Assembly (NCBI RefSeq): GCF_023283845.1
Contig: NZ_JAKILC010000009.1
Coordinates: 94,109-158,108 of the forward strand
DNA from: Shewanella marinintestina
GTDB taxonomy: Bacteria; Pseudomonadota; Gammaproteobacteria; Enterobacterales; Shewanellaceae
Length of the DNA stretch: 64,000 bases
Direction of reading: 5' to 3'
Below the pieces are notes generated by a model. It searched no databases, had not been told where the DNA came from, and was given only the letters and a program-made list of their open reading frames with translations. How positions within the stretch are numbered: the stretch's first letter is position 1; each line of letters starts with the position of its first letter. The translations under genes and the position numbers were made by a program. Shown piece after piece: positions 1-10,097 of the stretch.

Positions 1-1195
1 TGCTTACAGGGTTACTATTTGTGTCTAGAACTTTAAACTGAACCACTGAAGACTCAACACCACCGGTGCCAAGAATACTAATATTTTGAGGTGTAGCAGA
101 CAAGAATACGATACTACCAACATCTGCTGGTAATACATTAATTGTTGCTGTTGCAGCTAAGTTCAAACCACCAGCATTAGCTGTAACATTAATTGCATCG
201 TCCCCTTTACAACCTTTAGCTAAATAGGTCGTTGTCGCAACGCCATTAACCGACGGCACCGGAGAACTGATCTCAGCTTCTGGACTTGTCTTAGTCGAGC
301 AAGTTGAAGAAAAATTAACATCTACGGGCTGAGTAAAAGGATTTCCACTATCATCTTGAATTGCAACCGAGATAGTTGCAGTGCCTCCTGCAGTTAACTC
401 ATCGACACTGACACTCGCAACGCCCTCTTCAAATGGTGTACCACTTCCCATTAGAACGTTTGTAGCTCCAATCACAACAACGACTTTACCTTCTTCACCA
501 CTCGATAAAGATGCCGTCACTTCCCCTGCACCTAAAGAACTACCCGCATAAATATCGACAGTGGCTTTACCATTAGCATCGGTAACCGCCGATTTAATAG
601 GAAGATCTCCTATCGTAGTATCAAATGTCACAATAGAAGGCTTATTAATACCACTAACGGTCGCTGTGACCTTACCTGGTTTAGTTGTTGTAATTGCATC
701 GATGGATTCACCATTAGTGCCTGTTAACGCTACAACAATTGATGCTCCATTACTAACTTCGCCACCATCGCCTTCCATGACAAAAACTAGCGGCTCTACA
801 GTAATATCACTGTACCCAGCAACATCTACGGTAAGAGATCCTGCACCAGGGATATTAGAAGTTGCGAGCAGAACTTTGGCAGTACCATTTCCATCGGTCT
901 TATCAGTACCGATTCCCGGAACAAATGTACCTATAGCGCTATTATCCAGCTTAAAAGTCACAAGTTTTCCAGCTAAAGCACCATGAAGAGAGCTTGTTAC
1001 CACAGCTGTCACTTCAGCAGGGGCTTCAGCTTTAATAGATTCTGTATTAGAAATAGAAAGAGCAACGGTAACGACTTCTGTCGGCTCTGGTGTACCGCCA
1101 CCATCAGGATCGGTTGAAATACTCCCCCCACCACCACAACCAATGAGAAAAAACGACCATATAAAAGCAATAAAAATGCTATAAGCTGACTTCAT
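1..1195 (-). CDS. Ig-like (Big-1 type) repeat lipoprotein, 3' end outside window
   Basis: The reading frame runs on the minus strand from an ATG at 1193-1195 and stays open to the left edge, so the C-terminal part is missing. The first 20 residues form a lipoprotein signal: MKSAYSIF start, hydrophobic core, lipobox LIGC with the lipidated Cys at residue 20, then a Gly/Ser/Pro-rich linker. The rest is Ser/Thr/Val/Gly-rich with repeated patterns such as VTAVVTSS, GNGTAKV and NGKATVDI, typical of bacterial Ig-like (Big-1/invasin-type) beta-sandwich repeats; roughly four can be discerned. Such proteins are outer-membrane or surface anchored and often adhesive, but the partner cannot be told. Confidence is good for a lipoprotein with Ig-like repeats, low for function. 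Confidence 0.75.
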   Translation of the reverse strand, partial: MKSAYSIFIAFIWSFFLIGCGGGGSISTDPDGGGTPEPTEVVTVALSISNTESIKAEAPAEVTAVVTSSLHGALAGKLVTFKLDNSAIGTFVPGIGTDKTDGNGTAKVLLATSNIPGAGSLTVDVAGYSDITVEPLVFVMEGDGGEVSNGASIVVALTGTNGESIDAITTTKPGKVTATVSGINKPSIVTFDTTIGDLPIKSAVTDANGKATVDIYAGSSLGAGEVTASLSSGEEGKVVVVIGATNVLMGSGTPFEEGVASVSVDELTAGGTATISVAIQDDSGNPFTQPVDVNFSSTCSTKTSPEAEISSPVPSVNGVATTTYLAKGCKGDDAINVTANAGGLNLAATATINVLPADVGSIVFLSATPQNISILGTGGVESSVVQFKVLDTNSNPVS

Positions 1196-1412
1196 TGTCA
1201 GACTCCCTGTTACTGAGTTTATTATTTTTGGCAATTACTTGATTACCTAGGGTATAACATTACACAATTTCAGCATAACCTTTCCACAACAAAAGGCTTT
1301 ATTTTCCAACAAATCACGGAAACTTTAACTTTTAAAGCATTTCCTCAGTCTGACTTTCTTGCTAGGCTTTAATGCGCAAATTGAAAAGCATAAAAATTAT
1401 ACAGGAAGCACT

Positions 1413-2741
1413 ATGTCTGCTACGAAAACCAAAAAACTCGGCCTCACGAGTAAGATTATAATCGGTATGTTTACCGGTATTATTCTAGGACTACTATTAC
1501 GCAATCTGTTTCCAGAGAGTGATTTTATTAAAGAGTACATTACCGAAGGCGTACTCAATGTTATTGGCACCATCTTCATCTCCAGCTTAAAAATGCTAGT
1601 TGTTCCACTGGTATTTGTATCACTTGTCTGCGGTACCTGTTCGCTAAGCGAGCCTTCTAAAGTTGGTCGTTTAGGCGGTAAAACCATTGCGTTCTATCTA
1701 TTCACCACGGCTATTGCGCTTTCAATGGCGATTCTTGTCGCGGTTGCGGTTCACCCAGGAAACGCCAGCATGGTGGTCGAAGGCATGCAGTTTGATGCCA
1801 AACAAGCACCTAGCCTTTCAGATGTGTTAATCAACTTAGTACCGACTAACCCTCTGCATGCAATGAGTGAAGGTAACATGCTGCAAATCATCATTTTCGC
1901 GGTGATTTTTGGTTTTGCTATATCACACATCGGCGAACGTGGTGCACGCGTAGCAGCGCTGTTTAATGACCTAAACGAAGTCATTATGCGTGTTGTAACG
2001 CTTATCATGCAGCTTGCACCTTATGGTGTATTTGCCTTGATGGCGAAACTTGCGCTAACTCTGGGCATGGAAACATTTGGTAGCGTGGTTAAGTACTTCT
2101 TCGTTGTACTCGGCGTATTACTTATTCATGCTTTTGTTGTTTACCCTACTTTACTTAAACTGTTCTCTGGGCTAAACCCATTCACCTTTATCCGTAAAAT
2201 CCGCGATGTTCAATTGTTTGCTTTTAGCACTGCTAGTTCGAATGCAACGCTACCAGTAACCATTGAGACAGCTGAACACCGCATGGGCGTAGACAACAAG
2301 ATTGCCTCATTTACCTTACCGCTTGGCGCCACCATTAACATGGACGGCACCGCGATTATGCAAGGTGTGGCAACGGTGTTTATTGCGCAAGTGTTTGGTA
2401 TTGAACTAACAATTACTGATTATGCGATGGTGGTTATCACTGCAACTTTAGCGTCAATCGGAACAGCAGGTGTACCAGGCGTTGGTCTTATCATGCTTGC
2501 TATGGTACTTAACCAAGTGGGTCTGCCAGTTGAAGGTATCGCGCTGATTATTGGTGTCGATAGACTGCTTGATATGGTCCGAACTGCAGTTAACGTAACC
2601 GGTGATACCGTTGCTACTGTTGTGATTGCAAAATCTGAAGGCGAGTTTGATGAAGCTCTCTTCAACGATACTCAAGCAGGTAAAGTCGCTCCAGGCTTTA
2701 ATGCACAGGTGCATGCTGAAGAGCATAAGTTAAATCGATAA
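1413..2741 (+). CDS. Na+(H+):dicarboxylate/amino-acid symporter (DAACS family)
   Basis: 442 residues. An inner-membrane secondary transporter of the glutamate/aspartate/C4-dicarboxylate family, with eight or so hydrophobic segments. Visible family signatures are the serine-rich re-entrant loop STASSNATLP (about residue 275), the cation-binding TINMDGTA motif, ASIGTAGVPGVG in the second hairpin, and VNVTGDTVATVV in the last helix, where the Asp/Asn normally coordinate substrate. I chose the ATG at 1413 because AGGAAG lies just upstream; an in-frame ATG at 1359 would add 18 residues without a good ribosome site. The gene stands alone and is followed by a strong terminator. Substrate (glutamate, aspartate, C4-dicarboxylate or other) cannot be decided by eye. 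Confidence 0.88.
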   Translation: MSATKTKKLGLTSKIIIGMFTGIILGLLLRNLFPESDFIKEYITEGVLNVIGTIFISSLKMLVVPLVFVSLVCGTCSLSEPSKVGRLGGKTIAFYLFTTAIALSMAILVAVAVHPGNASMVVEGMQFDAKQAPSLSDVLINLVPTNPLHAMSEGNMLQIIIFAVIFGFAISHIGERGARVAALFNDLNEVIMRVVTLIMQLAPYGVFALMAKLALTLGMETFGSVVKYFFVVLGVLLIHAFVVYPTLLKLFSGLNPFTFIRKIRDVQLFAFSTASSNATLPVTIETAEHRMGVDNKIASFTLPLGATINMDGTAIMQGVATVFIAQVFGIELTITDYAMVVITATLASIGTAGVPGVGLIMLAMVLNQVGLPVEGIALIIGVDRLLDMVRTAVNVTGDTVATVVIAKSEGEFDEALFNDTQAGKVAPGFNAQVHAEEHKLNR

Positions 2742-2760
2742 AAACAACGCGATTTAACTA

Positions 2761-2788
2761 AAAAGGCATCCAAGTGGATGCCTTTTTT
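2761..2788 (+). terminator. Rho-independent terminator of the DAACS symporter gene
   Basis: AAAAGGCATCCA pairs with TGGATGCCTTTT around a short loop and is followed by a T run, 20 bases after the stop codon. It faces the converging acetyltransferase gene. Confidence 0.85.
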
Positions 2789-2842
2789 ATCGCTGATGCT
2801 TACAGAAGCTTTTTAATATTGCTGCATAATTTAAGAAACTAA

Positions 2843-3397
2843 TTAATTAGCTGAACTCAGCTGCTTTAATACTCTAGCAGGCACGCCGCCCACCATAGTA
2901 TCGGGTGCAACATCTTTATTGACTACGGCACCAGCAGCAATAACCGAACGCGCACCAATAGTCACACCTTGATTAATCACCACGTTACCACCAATCCAAA
3001 CATCATCTTCAATGGTGATCGGTAAGCAAAATGTTTCCCAGCGGCGTCGACTCATATGATCAACGCTGTGAGAGGCGGTATAAAACTGGCAATTAGGACC
3101 TATCATCACATGGTTACCAATAGTAATATGGGCACCATCGAGCATCACTGCGCCCATATTGATAAAACTGCCGTTACCAATGGTAATTTGTTTACCAAAC
3201 TCGCAATTAAATGGCTCACGCACAATCGAACCTTCACCGATATTAAGTAACTGCTTCATCAAGCACTGAGTTTCACTAAAGCCTAAGCTATTATTAATTT
3301 GCTTTTGCAATAAATAGGCATTGTCTCGTACAGCTGAAATCTCAGCATCAGCGCCAGCAAACACTTCACCATTGAGCATTTTTTGGTATTCGGTCAT
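2843..3397 (-). CDS. Maltose/galactoside O-acetyltransferase-like hexapeptide protein
   Basis: 184 residues, the size of Maa/LacA/NodL enzymes. N-terminal helical Mac domain (MTEYQKMLNGE... through about residue 60), then a left-handed beta-helix built from hexapeptide turns (IGNGSFINMG, ITIGNHVMIGP, VWIGGNVVINQGVTIG). The catalytic His sits in YTASHSVD, equivalent to YTATHP in Maa. The C-terminal VVNKDVAPDTMVGGVPARVL is the usual acetyl-CoA-site ending. It transfers acetyl from acetyl-CoA to a sugar hydroxyl; the acceptor is not predictable. Monocistronic as far as can be seen. Confidence 0.85.
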   Translation of the reverse strand: MTEYQKMLNGEVFAGADAEISAVRDNAYLLQKQINNSLGFSETQCLMKQLLNIGEGSIVREPFNCEFGKQITIGNGSFINMGAVMLDGAHITIGNHVMIGPNCQFYTASHSVDHMSRRRWETFCLPITIEDDVWIGGNVVINQGVTIGARSVIAAGAVVNKDVAPDTMVGGVPARVLKQLSSAN

Positions 3398-3432
3398 CGC
3401 TTTATTTTTCTTATATTATTTAGAGTAGATTC

Positions 3433-3469
3433 AAAAAAGGCATAACTCAGAATGCTAAGTTATGCCTTT
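3433..3469 (-). terminator. Terminator downstream of gsk
   Basis: AAAGGCATAACT and AGTTATGCCTTT form a 12-bp perfect stem, and on the minus strand a T run follows. It lies 40 bases after the gsk stop codon. Confidence 0.85.
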
Positions 3470-3508
3470 CAAAATTATGTCACTGCAAGCCTTCAGCGGC
3501 TTCTCAGC

Positions 3509-4813
3509 TTATCTTTCCCAGTATGACTCTTCCAAGCTATCTTCACGCTCTGGTAAGCCACGTGAAAGTCTTGGGCTATGCTGTGCAAGTACTTCATAAG
3601 CAACGCGGTTAGCGTACTTACAAATTTGCGAGAATGATGAATAGCATAAGCCATCGCGCTTATGCTTACTTGAACCCGGCACGTTGGTTTTATGGAAAGT
3701 GTTTGAAGCCAAGTCATGTAATAGCGCAGCTAACGCACCGTCACCAGCACCATTAGTATTACGGATGATTTCAGGACCGCCCATATAAGGAGAAATATGC
3801 GCGTATACCTTTAGTGGCGACTCACAATCAATCTTTAATTTAGGGCGAGAGAATTCATAACGGTTAAACTCAGGAATAGAACCTGGTAATAGCGTATGGC
3901 TAGTTTCACGCTTTTCTGAGTCTTCAGTGTAACCCGCTGTATATAGCCCTAAAGGACCTGCGGTAGTTAGCACCATATCGCACCACTCAAGTGCAGCTTC
4001 ACTCGCTAGTAAAGGATCGCTAAAACCAGTTAATGCTTCACCTTCATCTTCATTCATCGCAAGAATGGTCACATGTTCTTTAATGAACTCTTGCCACCAT
4101 TTTGGATCTTCTTCGATTAAAAAACGGGTGCCAAGTGTTAGTACCACTGGCACTTCAGCTTCTTTAGCGTAGTTAATCGCTGTCATTGCCGCATCAGTGA
4201 TCTGATCGCCACCGCTAGCACGCATCAAGTAAGCTGTTAAAATCAGCGCTGAGCCGCCCTGAACCACGTCTTTGTCAATATAGGTAGGCGTTAGTTGATC
4301 CATTGAGCCTTTACTGATCGCAAAAGTACGCTCGCCGCACTCAGAGATCAAGGTAAAGCAACGGCCAATAGGACCCGCTACCGGTTGCAGGTAGTTCAAA
4401 TCCACTTTAGATGAGGTGTTACATAGATAACGGTAAGCATAGCTACCGACTTCAATATTTTTGCTCATGACGCCAAATAGTACAGAACGGTCATCCGCTA
4501 AAATAGAGTAATTGTGTACTGTGTTACCAATTGTGCCACCAGCAAATTCATCGCTGATCAGCTCTTTGGTTTTAAGCTCAGTATAAAGTGCATGGGCCTT
4601 GTCATCGTCAATCAAGGTTGAGTTACCTTTTGGTAGCTCATATCGAGTCAATAATTCATCTTCCACTTTCGCTTCAATATCCACTAAAGTCTGGTCAATA
4701 CCAGAAATATAAGTAGAGATTGGTAAAGGCTGCTGGATCAATTGCGCTAGCAATGGATCGCGATTTTTAACAGGAAAATAATGTTTAGACTTACGCTGAC
4801 CTGGAAACTTCAT
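3509..4813 (-). CDS. gsk: Inosine-guanosine kinase
   Basis: 434 residues, the same length as the E. coli enzyme. Phosphorylates guanosine and inosine to GMP and IMP with ATP in purine salvage (PfkB/ribokinase family, cytosolic). The start MKFPGQRKSKHYFPV matches E. coli Gsk closely, so I use the ATG at 4811-4813 rather than an ATG eight codons upstream; GAGAG precedes it. Signatures: FAGGTIGNTVHNY near residue 100, LTLGTRF, LAMNEDEGEALTG, and the PfkB C-terminal signature NTNGAGDGALAALLHD containing the catalytic base Asp. The C terminus SPRLSRGLPEREDSLEESYW is conserved in the family. It follows hemH and adk as in E. coli. Confidence 0.96.
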   Translation of the reverse strand: MKFPGQRKSKHYFPVKNRDPLLAQLIQQPLPISTYISGIDQTLVDIEAKVEDELLTRYELPKGNSTLIDDDKAHALYTELKTKELISDEFAGGTIGNTVHNYSILADDRSVLFGVMSKNIEVGSYAYRYLCNTSSKVDLNYLQPVAGPIGRCFTLISECGERTFAISKGSMDQLTPTYIDKDVVQGGSALILTAYLMRASGGDQITDAAMTAINYAKEAEVPVVLTLGTRFLIEEDPKWWQEFIKEHVTILAMNEDEGEALTGFSDPLLASEAALEWCDMVLTTAGPLGLYTAGYTEDSEKRETSHTLLPGSIPEFNRYEFSRPKLKIDCESPLKVYAHISPYMGGPEIIRNTNGAGDGALAALLHDLASNTFHKTNVPGSSKHKRDGLCYSSFSQICKYANRVAYEVLAQHSPRLSRGLPEREDSLEESYWER

Positions 4814-5010
4814 ATAGAGCTCTCTTTCATTCGGCATCCATGCAAAATATCAATTTAAACGGGTAAGTTATCTCAACCTGTTTATACAAATATGCATAAA
4901 CAGACACAACACTTCTCAACGGCTGACCATAATAGAAATTCAGACTCCGTCATTTGTTTATCTTTGTCACAAGTTAAACAAAATAGTGAGTTAAAGGACC
5001 TAGCTACGCA

Positions 5011-5040
5011 AAAAGGTGGGGGATTTTACCACACGCCACC
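5011..5040 (-). terminator. Possible terminator of hemH
   Basis: On the minus strand GGTGG, a loop of about 16 bases and CCACC form a short stem followed by TTTTT, about 40 bases after the hemH stop. The stem is only 5 bp, so this is tentative. Confidence 0.4.
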
Positions 5041-5078
5041 TCTTTCGCTAGCTGAAATCACTACAGAAGTCAGAAAAA

Positions 5079-6074
5079 TTAATTCCAACCTTTTGTTTGT
5101 TGCTCAACAATTTTAGCCAATAACTCGATATGAGGCTCAGAATCATTTAAACAATCAATAAATTCATAACGCTCACCGCCAGCCGATAAGAAGTCTTCTT
5201 TGCCTTCTTGAGAGATTTCCTCGAGTGTTTCTAAACAGTCACAAGAGAACGCTGGGCACATGATATCAACTGACTTAATTCCGTCTTTTGGTAACGACTC
5301 AAGCAGTGCATCTGTTGCCGGGCCAATCCACTGCTCTTTCCCAAATTGCGACTGAAAACAGATGCGCCATTGCTGCTGAGTTAAACCAAGCTCGGCAGCT
5401 AACAATTCAGCTGTAGCTTGGCACTGGGCTTGGTAAGGATCGCCCTCGGTGATATAACGCAGCGGGACGCCATGAAACGACATTAATAAAACCTCGGCCT
5501 GACCTTTGGCTTGCCAATGTTTTTTTACCGACTCGGTTAGCGCCTTAATATAATCCGCATGGTCAAAATATTGCTTATTGAAACGCAGTTCTGGAATATT
5601 ACGTTCTGCTTTTAAAAGCTCTGCTATTGCGTCATAAACTGGAGCAACAGTAGAGCAAGAATATTGCGCATAAAGCGGCAGTACAAAGATCCTTTCCGCG
5701 CCTTGCGCTTTTAAACTATCGAGGCCTGACTGCAATGACGGGTTTCCATAGCTCATACCAAGCTCAACAGGAATACTCTGCCCTAGAGTTTGTTGTAATT
5801 GGATTTTAAGCTTATCGCGCTGCTTTTGGCTTATCACCATCAGTGGTGAACCTTCATCCCACCAGATAGACTGATACAGCTTGGCCACTTTTGCTGGACG
5901 AGTATTAAGAATGATGCCGTTTAAGATCGGCTTCCAGATCCATGGCGAAAGGTCAACAACACGAGGGTCGCTTAAAAACTGTTTTAGGAATTTTTTTACA
6001 TCAGGAGCAGTCGGTGAGTCAGGCGTACCTAGGTTAACGAGTAAGACACCGAATGGAGGGACAGATTTGCTCAC
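5079..6074 (-). CDS. hemH: Ferrochelatase
   Basis: 331 residues. Inserts ferrous iron into protoporphyrin IX, the last step of haem synthesis; membrane-associated cytosolic enzyme. N-terminal GVLLVNLGTPDSPTAPDVKKF and FLSDPRVV are the family opening; the metal-binding His is in LLMSFHGVP (about residue 197) and the catalytic Glu in CLETLEEI (about residue 275). A Cys-rich stretch IMCPAFSCDCLET is present, as in several proteobacterial ferrochelatases. Located between gsk and adk, the order seen in E. coli; a terminator after adk suggests hemH has its own promoter. Confidence 0.96.
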   Translation of the reverse strand: MSKSVPPFGVLLVNLGTPDSPTAPDVKKFLKQFLSDPRVVDLSPWIWKPILNGIILNTRPAKVAKLYQSIWWDEGSPLMVISQKQRDKLKIQLQQTLGQSIPVELGMSYGNPSLQSGLDSLKAQGAERIFVLPLYAQYSCSTVAPVYDAIAELLKAERNIPELRFNKQYFDHADYIKALTESVKKHWQAKGQAEVLLMSFHGVPLRYITEGDPYQAQCQATAELLAAELGLTQQQWRICFQSQFGKEQWIGPATDALLESLPKDGIKSVDIMCPAFSCDCLETLEEISQEGKEDFLSAGGERYEFIDCLNDSEPHIELLAKIVEQQTKGWN

Positions 6075-6130
6075 ATGAATTCTCTTTTTAGCAAGATATT
6101 CAGCTCAGGCTATCACCGCAAAACGCATAA

Positions 6131-6156
6131 AAAAAGCCCATTTGCATGGGCTTTTT
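6131..6156 (-). terminator. Terminator of adk
   Basis: AAAAAGCCCAT-TTGC-ATGGGCTTTTT, an 11-bp stem with a 4-base loop and T run on the minus strand, between adk and hemH. Confidence 0.85.
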
Positions 6157-6236
6157 AAAATATGAGAACTAGCTCATAAACACATATTCACTCGGGTATT
6201 TTTTATACTCGGTGACTATGAAATTAGTTATGCATA

Positions 6237-6923
<687 letters not shown>

Positions 6924-7060
6924 CTATAAACGAGCAAAAAGCCGTCAGCGTGATGGGTATTGTATGTTTAGGGCGGCGATCTTCGCATAAATGGCCGCCA
7001 TTTTGAAGCAATTTGTCGTTCGACTTTAGCATCACAACTAACAAATATCCTTGATGCGAA

Positions 7061-7906
7061 TCAGTAAAGTAAAGTGTAAAGCTTACGTCGGTATTGATTA
7101 GCCAAAGCGTTGCCTTGGCCGAGCGCCGTTAAGATCTCTAAGAATGACTGTTTCACTTTGCCATCTTGTGCCGAAATATCTTTTTGCAGCGGTGCAAAAA
7201 GCAATTCTAGTGCTTCATCATTGCGCCCTGCTTGATGCAATGCTTTGGCAAGCTCAATCACTAACTCTAAGTTAGATGGATCATTTTCAACATCTTGCTG
7301 TAGCTTTCTAATTTCTGGCGTGTCTGCTGCATCAAGCGCTAACGCAAGCTTGGCTTTTAAACTTTGGTAATAACTATCTTGATCGGCAAGACCAACTGAA
7401 TCTAACAAGGTCTGAGCATCTTCCAGCACATTTAGCGATAAATACACATCGGCTAAGGCTAAAGCGATTTCAGCAAGCTGTTTTTCGTTGTAAGCATCTT
7501 TTAGCAGTGGCAATGCGGCAATAGCATTGTTTTCAGCTAAAAACACTCGTGCTTGATTAAGCTTTAACTGCCACTGGGCTGGTAAATGCTTATCAAGCAT
7601 CTCAGTAATTTGCGGAGCCTCTTGCACACCTGCAAAACCGTCTACCGGTTTACCTTCGTGTAAAACCAAGGTTGTAGGCAAACTCTGGATCTGGAAGTAA
7701 TTGGCAATTTCCATTTCCGTTTCACAATTAACCTTAGCTAATACAAAGCGGCCATTTTGCTGCTGGGCGATACTTTCAAGGGTTTGCATTAAGCTTAAGC
7801 TTTCAGGGCTTTGACTTGCCCAAAACGCCATCACTACGACCTTCTCCATCGAAGCGTCGACCACTTGCTGTATATTTTCTTTTGTCAGCTCTAGAATCGA
7901 TTGCAT
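7061..7906 (-). CDS. cnoX: Chaperedoxin CnoX/YbbN (thioredoxin domain + TPR)
   Basis: 281 residues. N-terminal thioredoxin fold (1-110) followed by an alpha-helical TPR-like half (115-281). In E. coli this protein holds chlorine-damaged clients and passes them to GroEL/ES and DnaK. The active-site loop reads WASQSPES, so both CxxC positions are serine and the domain cannot act as a dithiol oxidoreductase. A lone Cys in KVNCETEM (residue 61) aligns with E. coli Cys63, reported to form the mixed disulfide with GroEL. It sits between htpG and adk, a proteostasis neighbourhood. A terminator upstream (7940-7966) separates it from htpG. Confidence 0.88.
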   Translation of the reverse strand: MQSILELTKENIQQVVDASMEKVVVMAFWASQSPESLSLMQTLESIAQQQNGRFVLAKVNCETEMEIANYFQIQSLPTTLVLHEGKPVDGFAGVQEAPQITEMLDKHLPAQWQLKLNQARVFLAENNAIAALPLLKDAYNEKQLAEIALALADVYLSLNVLEDAQTLLDSVGLADQDSYYQSLKAKLALALDAADTPEIRKLQQDVENDPSNLELVIELAKALHQAGRNDEALELLFAPLQKDISAQDGKVKQSFLEILTALGQGNALANQYRRKLYTLLY

Positions 7907-7939
7907 AACATTTCCTTCGCTTTTAGCGAGTGACCATAA

Positions 7940-7966
7940 AAAAGAGGCAGTATAACTGCCTCTTTA
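7940..7966 (-). terminator. Terminator of htpG
   Basis: AAAGAGGCAGT-ATA-ACTGCCTCTTT stem with T run on the minus strand, about 15 bases after the htpG stop. Confidence 0.85.
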
Positions 7967-7980
7967 ATCATAGCTGTTGT

Positions 7981-9897
7981 TTACTTAACGCTAGCTAGTA
8001 GCATTTGGTTCATTAGCTTAATGAAGGCAGATGGATCAGCAAGGCTACCTTTTTCAGACAACAATGCTTGTTGCAGTAAAAGCTCTGACCACTGCGCAAA
8101 TTGCTGTTCATCTTGCTCGTCATTTAAACGGGCAACTAACGGATGCTCTGGGTTTAGCTCAAATGTCGGCTTAGACTCAGGTACGTCTTGTCCAGCAGCT
8201 TGCATCAACTTGATCATCTGCGTTGACATTTCGCCTTCACCGGCAACCACACATGCAGGCGTATCAGTTAGACGCGTTGTCACCTTAACCTCAGAAACCT
8301 TATCACCTAAGCTGTCTTTAACACGCTTAACTAGGCCTTCTGATTCAGTTTGCAGTTTCTCTTGTGCTTCTTTTTCGCCAGCATCTTCAAGCTCACCTAG
8401 CTCAAGATCGCCACGGGTAACAGAGTGCAGTTTCTTGCCATCAAACTCAGTTAAGTGGTTAATTAGCCACTCATCGATACGCTCAGACATTAATAACACT
8501 TCAATGCCTTTCTTACGTAACACTTCAAGATGTGGGCTGTTAGCTGCCGCTTCATGGCTATCGGCAACAATGTAGTAGATCTTAGACTGACCTTCTTTCA
8601 TGCGCTCAATGTAATCTGCTAGTGATACGTTAGCCGTAGCTTCACCTGTGTGAGTCGATGCGAAACGCAGTAGACCAGCTACACGCTCTTTGTTAGCAAA
8701 ATCTTCAGCAGGGCCTTCTTTTAGCACTTGGCCAAATTCTGTCCAGAAAGACTGGTACTTTTCAGCATCATTCTTAGCAAGCTTTTCAAGCATGCCTAAT
8801 ACACGCTTAGTCACAGCAGTGCGCAGCGCCGTGGTAACCTTGTTATCTTGCAAGATTTCACGCGATACGTTTAGTGGTAAGTCATTTGAGTCAATCAAAC
8901 CTTGCACAAAACGCAGGTAGCTAGGCATAAACTGCTCTGCGTCATCCATTACGAATACGCGTTGTACAAATAGTTTTAGGCCATGCTTGCGGTCACGGTT
9001 CCACATATCCCAAGGCGCTTTAGCCGGGATATACAAAAGGCTTGTGTACTCCTGCTTACCTTCAACACGGTTGTGGCTCCACAAAAGTGGGTCTGCGAAG
9101 TCATGGGAAATATGCTTATAAAATTCTTGGTACTCTTCATCCGACACATCACTCTTGTTACGTGTCCAAAGTGCTGTAGCCTTATTCATTGGCTTCCAGC
9201 TACCTTCTGTAGCAGCTACAGCTTCTGTATCGTCGGTCGCTTCAACCGCTGGCGTGCCTGCTTCAAACATCTCTACAGGAACTGAGATATGGTCAGAGTA
9301 TTTAGTAATAATTGAGCGCAGACGATAGTCATCAGCAAACTCTTTCTCGTCATCACGTAAGTGAAGCGTAATTTCAGTACCACGAGTTTGCTTAGAGATT
9401 GTCTCAACTGTAAAGTCACCTTCACCAGCTGACTCCCACAGCACAGCTTCATCAGCGCTATGGCCAGCAGCGCGAGTGCGCACAGTTACACGGTCTGCCA
9501 CAATAAAGGCTGAGTAAAAACCAACACCGAACTGACCAATTAGCTGTGAATCTTTTGACTCATCGCCTGATAGGTTTTTAAAGAAGTCAGCCGTACCTGA
9601 TTTAGCAATCGTACCTAGGTGCTCAATTACACCGTCACGAGTCATACCGATACCGTTATCTTCAATAGTAACAGTACCCTTCTCTTTATCCGCGCTAATG
9701 CGAACACGCAGTTCACCATCGCCTTCATAAAGATCGTTATTAGTTAGGGCTTCATAGCGTAACTTATCTGCAGCATCGGCAGCGTTAGATACCAATTCAC
9801 GTAAAAAGATCTCTTTGTTTGAGTACAAAGAATGGATCATCAAATGTAATAGTTGTTTGACTTCAGTTTGAAAGCCATGCGTCTCTTGTTGTGACAT
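7981..9897 (-). CDS. htpG: Molecular chaperone HtpG (Hsp90)
   Basis: 638 residues, near the 624 of E. coli. ATP-dependent dimeric cytosolic chaperone. The N-terminal GHKL ATPase domain shows [18 protein letters not shown] (catalytic Glu and Mg-binding Asn), DNGIGM, and [12 protein letters not shown] (lid/ATP site). The middle domain contains [11 protein letters not shown] with the gamma-phosphate Arg. The C-terminal dimerisation domain is present. A textbook sigma-32 promoter lies upstream at 9944-9969, so heat-shock induction is expected. Own terminator downstream. Confidence 0.97.
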   Translation of the reverse strand: MSQQETHGFQTEVKQLLHLMIHSLYSNKEIFLRELVSNAADAADKLRYEALTNNDLYEGDGELRVRISADKEKGTVTIEDNGIGMTRDGVIEHLGTIAKSGTADFFKNLSGDESKDSQLIGQFGVGFYSAFIVADRVTVRTRAAGHSADEAVLWESAGEGDFTVETISKQTRGTEITLHLRDDEKEFADDYRLRSIITKYSDHISVPVEMFEAGTPAVEATDDTEAVAATEGSWKPMNKATALWTRNKSDVSDEEYQEFYKHISHDFADPLLWSHNRVEGKQEYTSLLYIPAKAPWDMWNRDRKHGLKLFVQRVFVMDDAEQFMPSYLRFVQGLIDSNDLPLNVSREILQDNKVTTALRTAVTKRVLGMLEKLAKNDAEKYQSFWTEFGQVLKEGPAEDFANKERVAGLLRFASTHTGEATANVSLADYIERMKEGQSKIYYIVADSHEAAANSPHLEVLRKKGIEVLLMSERIDEWLINHLTEFDGKKLHSVTRGDLELGELEDAGEKEAQEKLQTESEGLVKRVKDSLGDKVSEVKVTTRLTDTPACVVAGEGEMSTQMIKLMQAAGQDVPESKPTFELNPEHPLVARLNDEQDEQQFAQWSELLLQQALLSEKGSLADPSAFIKLMNQMLLASVK

Positions 9898-9943
9898 GAA
9901 ATGTTCCCTTTAAAAATCAGTTTAAATAAAGCTTACAAATAAG

Positions 9944-9969
9944 ATGGGGCTATAAAATCGCTTTTCAAG
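9944..9969 (-). promoter_or_regulatory. Sigma-32 heat-shock promoter of htpG
   Basis: On the minus strand CTTGAA (9969-9964) and CCCCAT (9949-9944) are separated by 14 bases, matching the RpoH consensus (CTTGAA, 13-15 bases, CCCCAT). The start codon lies about 47 bases downstream of the -10 element. Confidence 0.85.
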
Positions 9970-10004
9970 GGAAAGAGTGCGCATTGATTTCAATTGCACA
10001 AAAA

Positions 10005-10037
10005 AAATCCAGTTTGTGATAATCACAAACTGGATTT
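10005..10037 (-). terminator. Terminator of recR
   Basis: AAATCCAGTTTGTGAT and ATCACAAACTGGATTT form a near-perfect 16-bp hairpin, with A-rich flank on the plus strand giving a T run on the minus strand. It lies 60 bases after the recR stop. Confidence 0.8.
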
Positions 10038-10097
10038 GGATAGCATTTAACTTGTAAACAGCTATTTATAGTCGCTTAAAGTAAATTACTACTGAGA

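Noticed and set aside
561..986. Open frame of 141 codons on the plus strand
   Set aside because: It is a shadow of the minus-strand Ig-like lipoprotein, which has a proper lipobox start.
4892..5116. 74-codon plus-strand frame between gsk and hemH
   Set aside because: No ribosome site, overlaps the hemH 3' end, no recognisable sequence.
8021..8575. Long plus-strand open frames inside htpG (also 8690-8920 and 8983-9285)
   Set aside because: Antisense shadows of htpG without ribosome sites or recognisable products.
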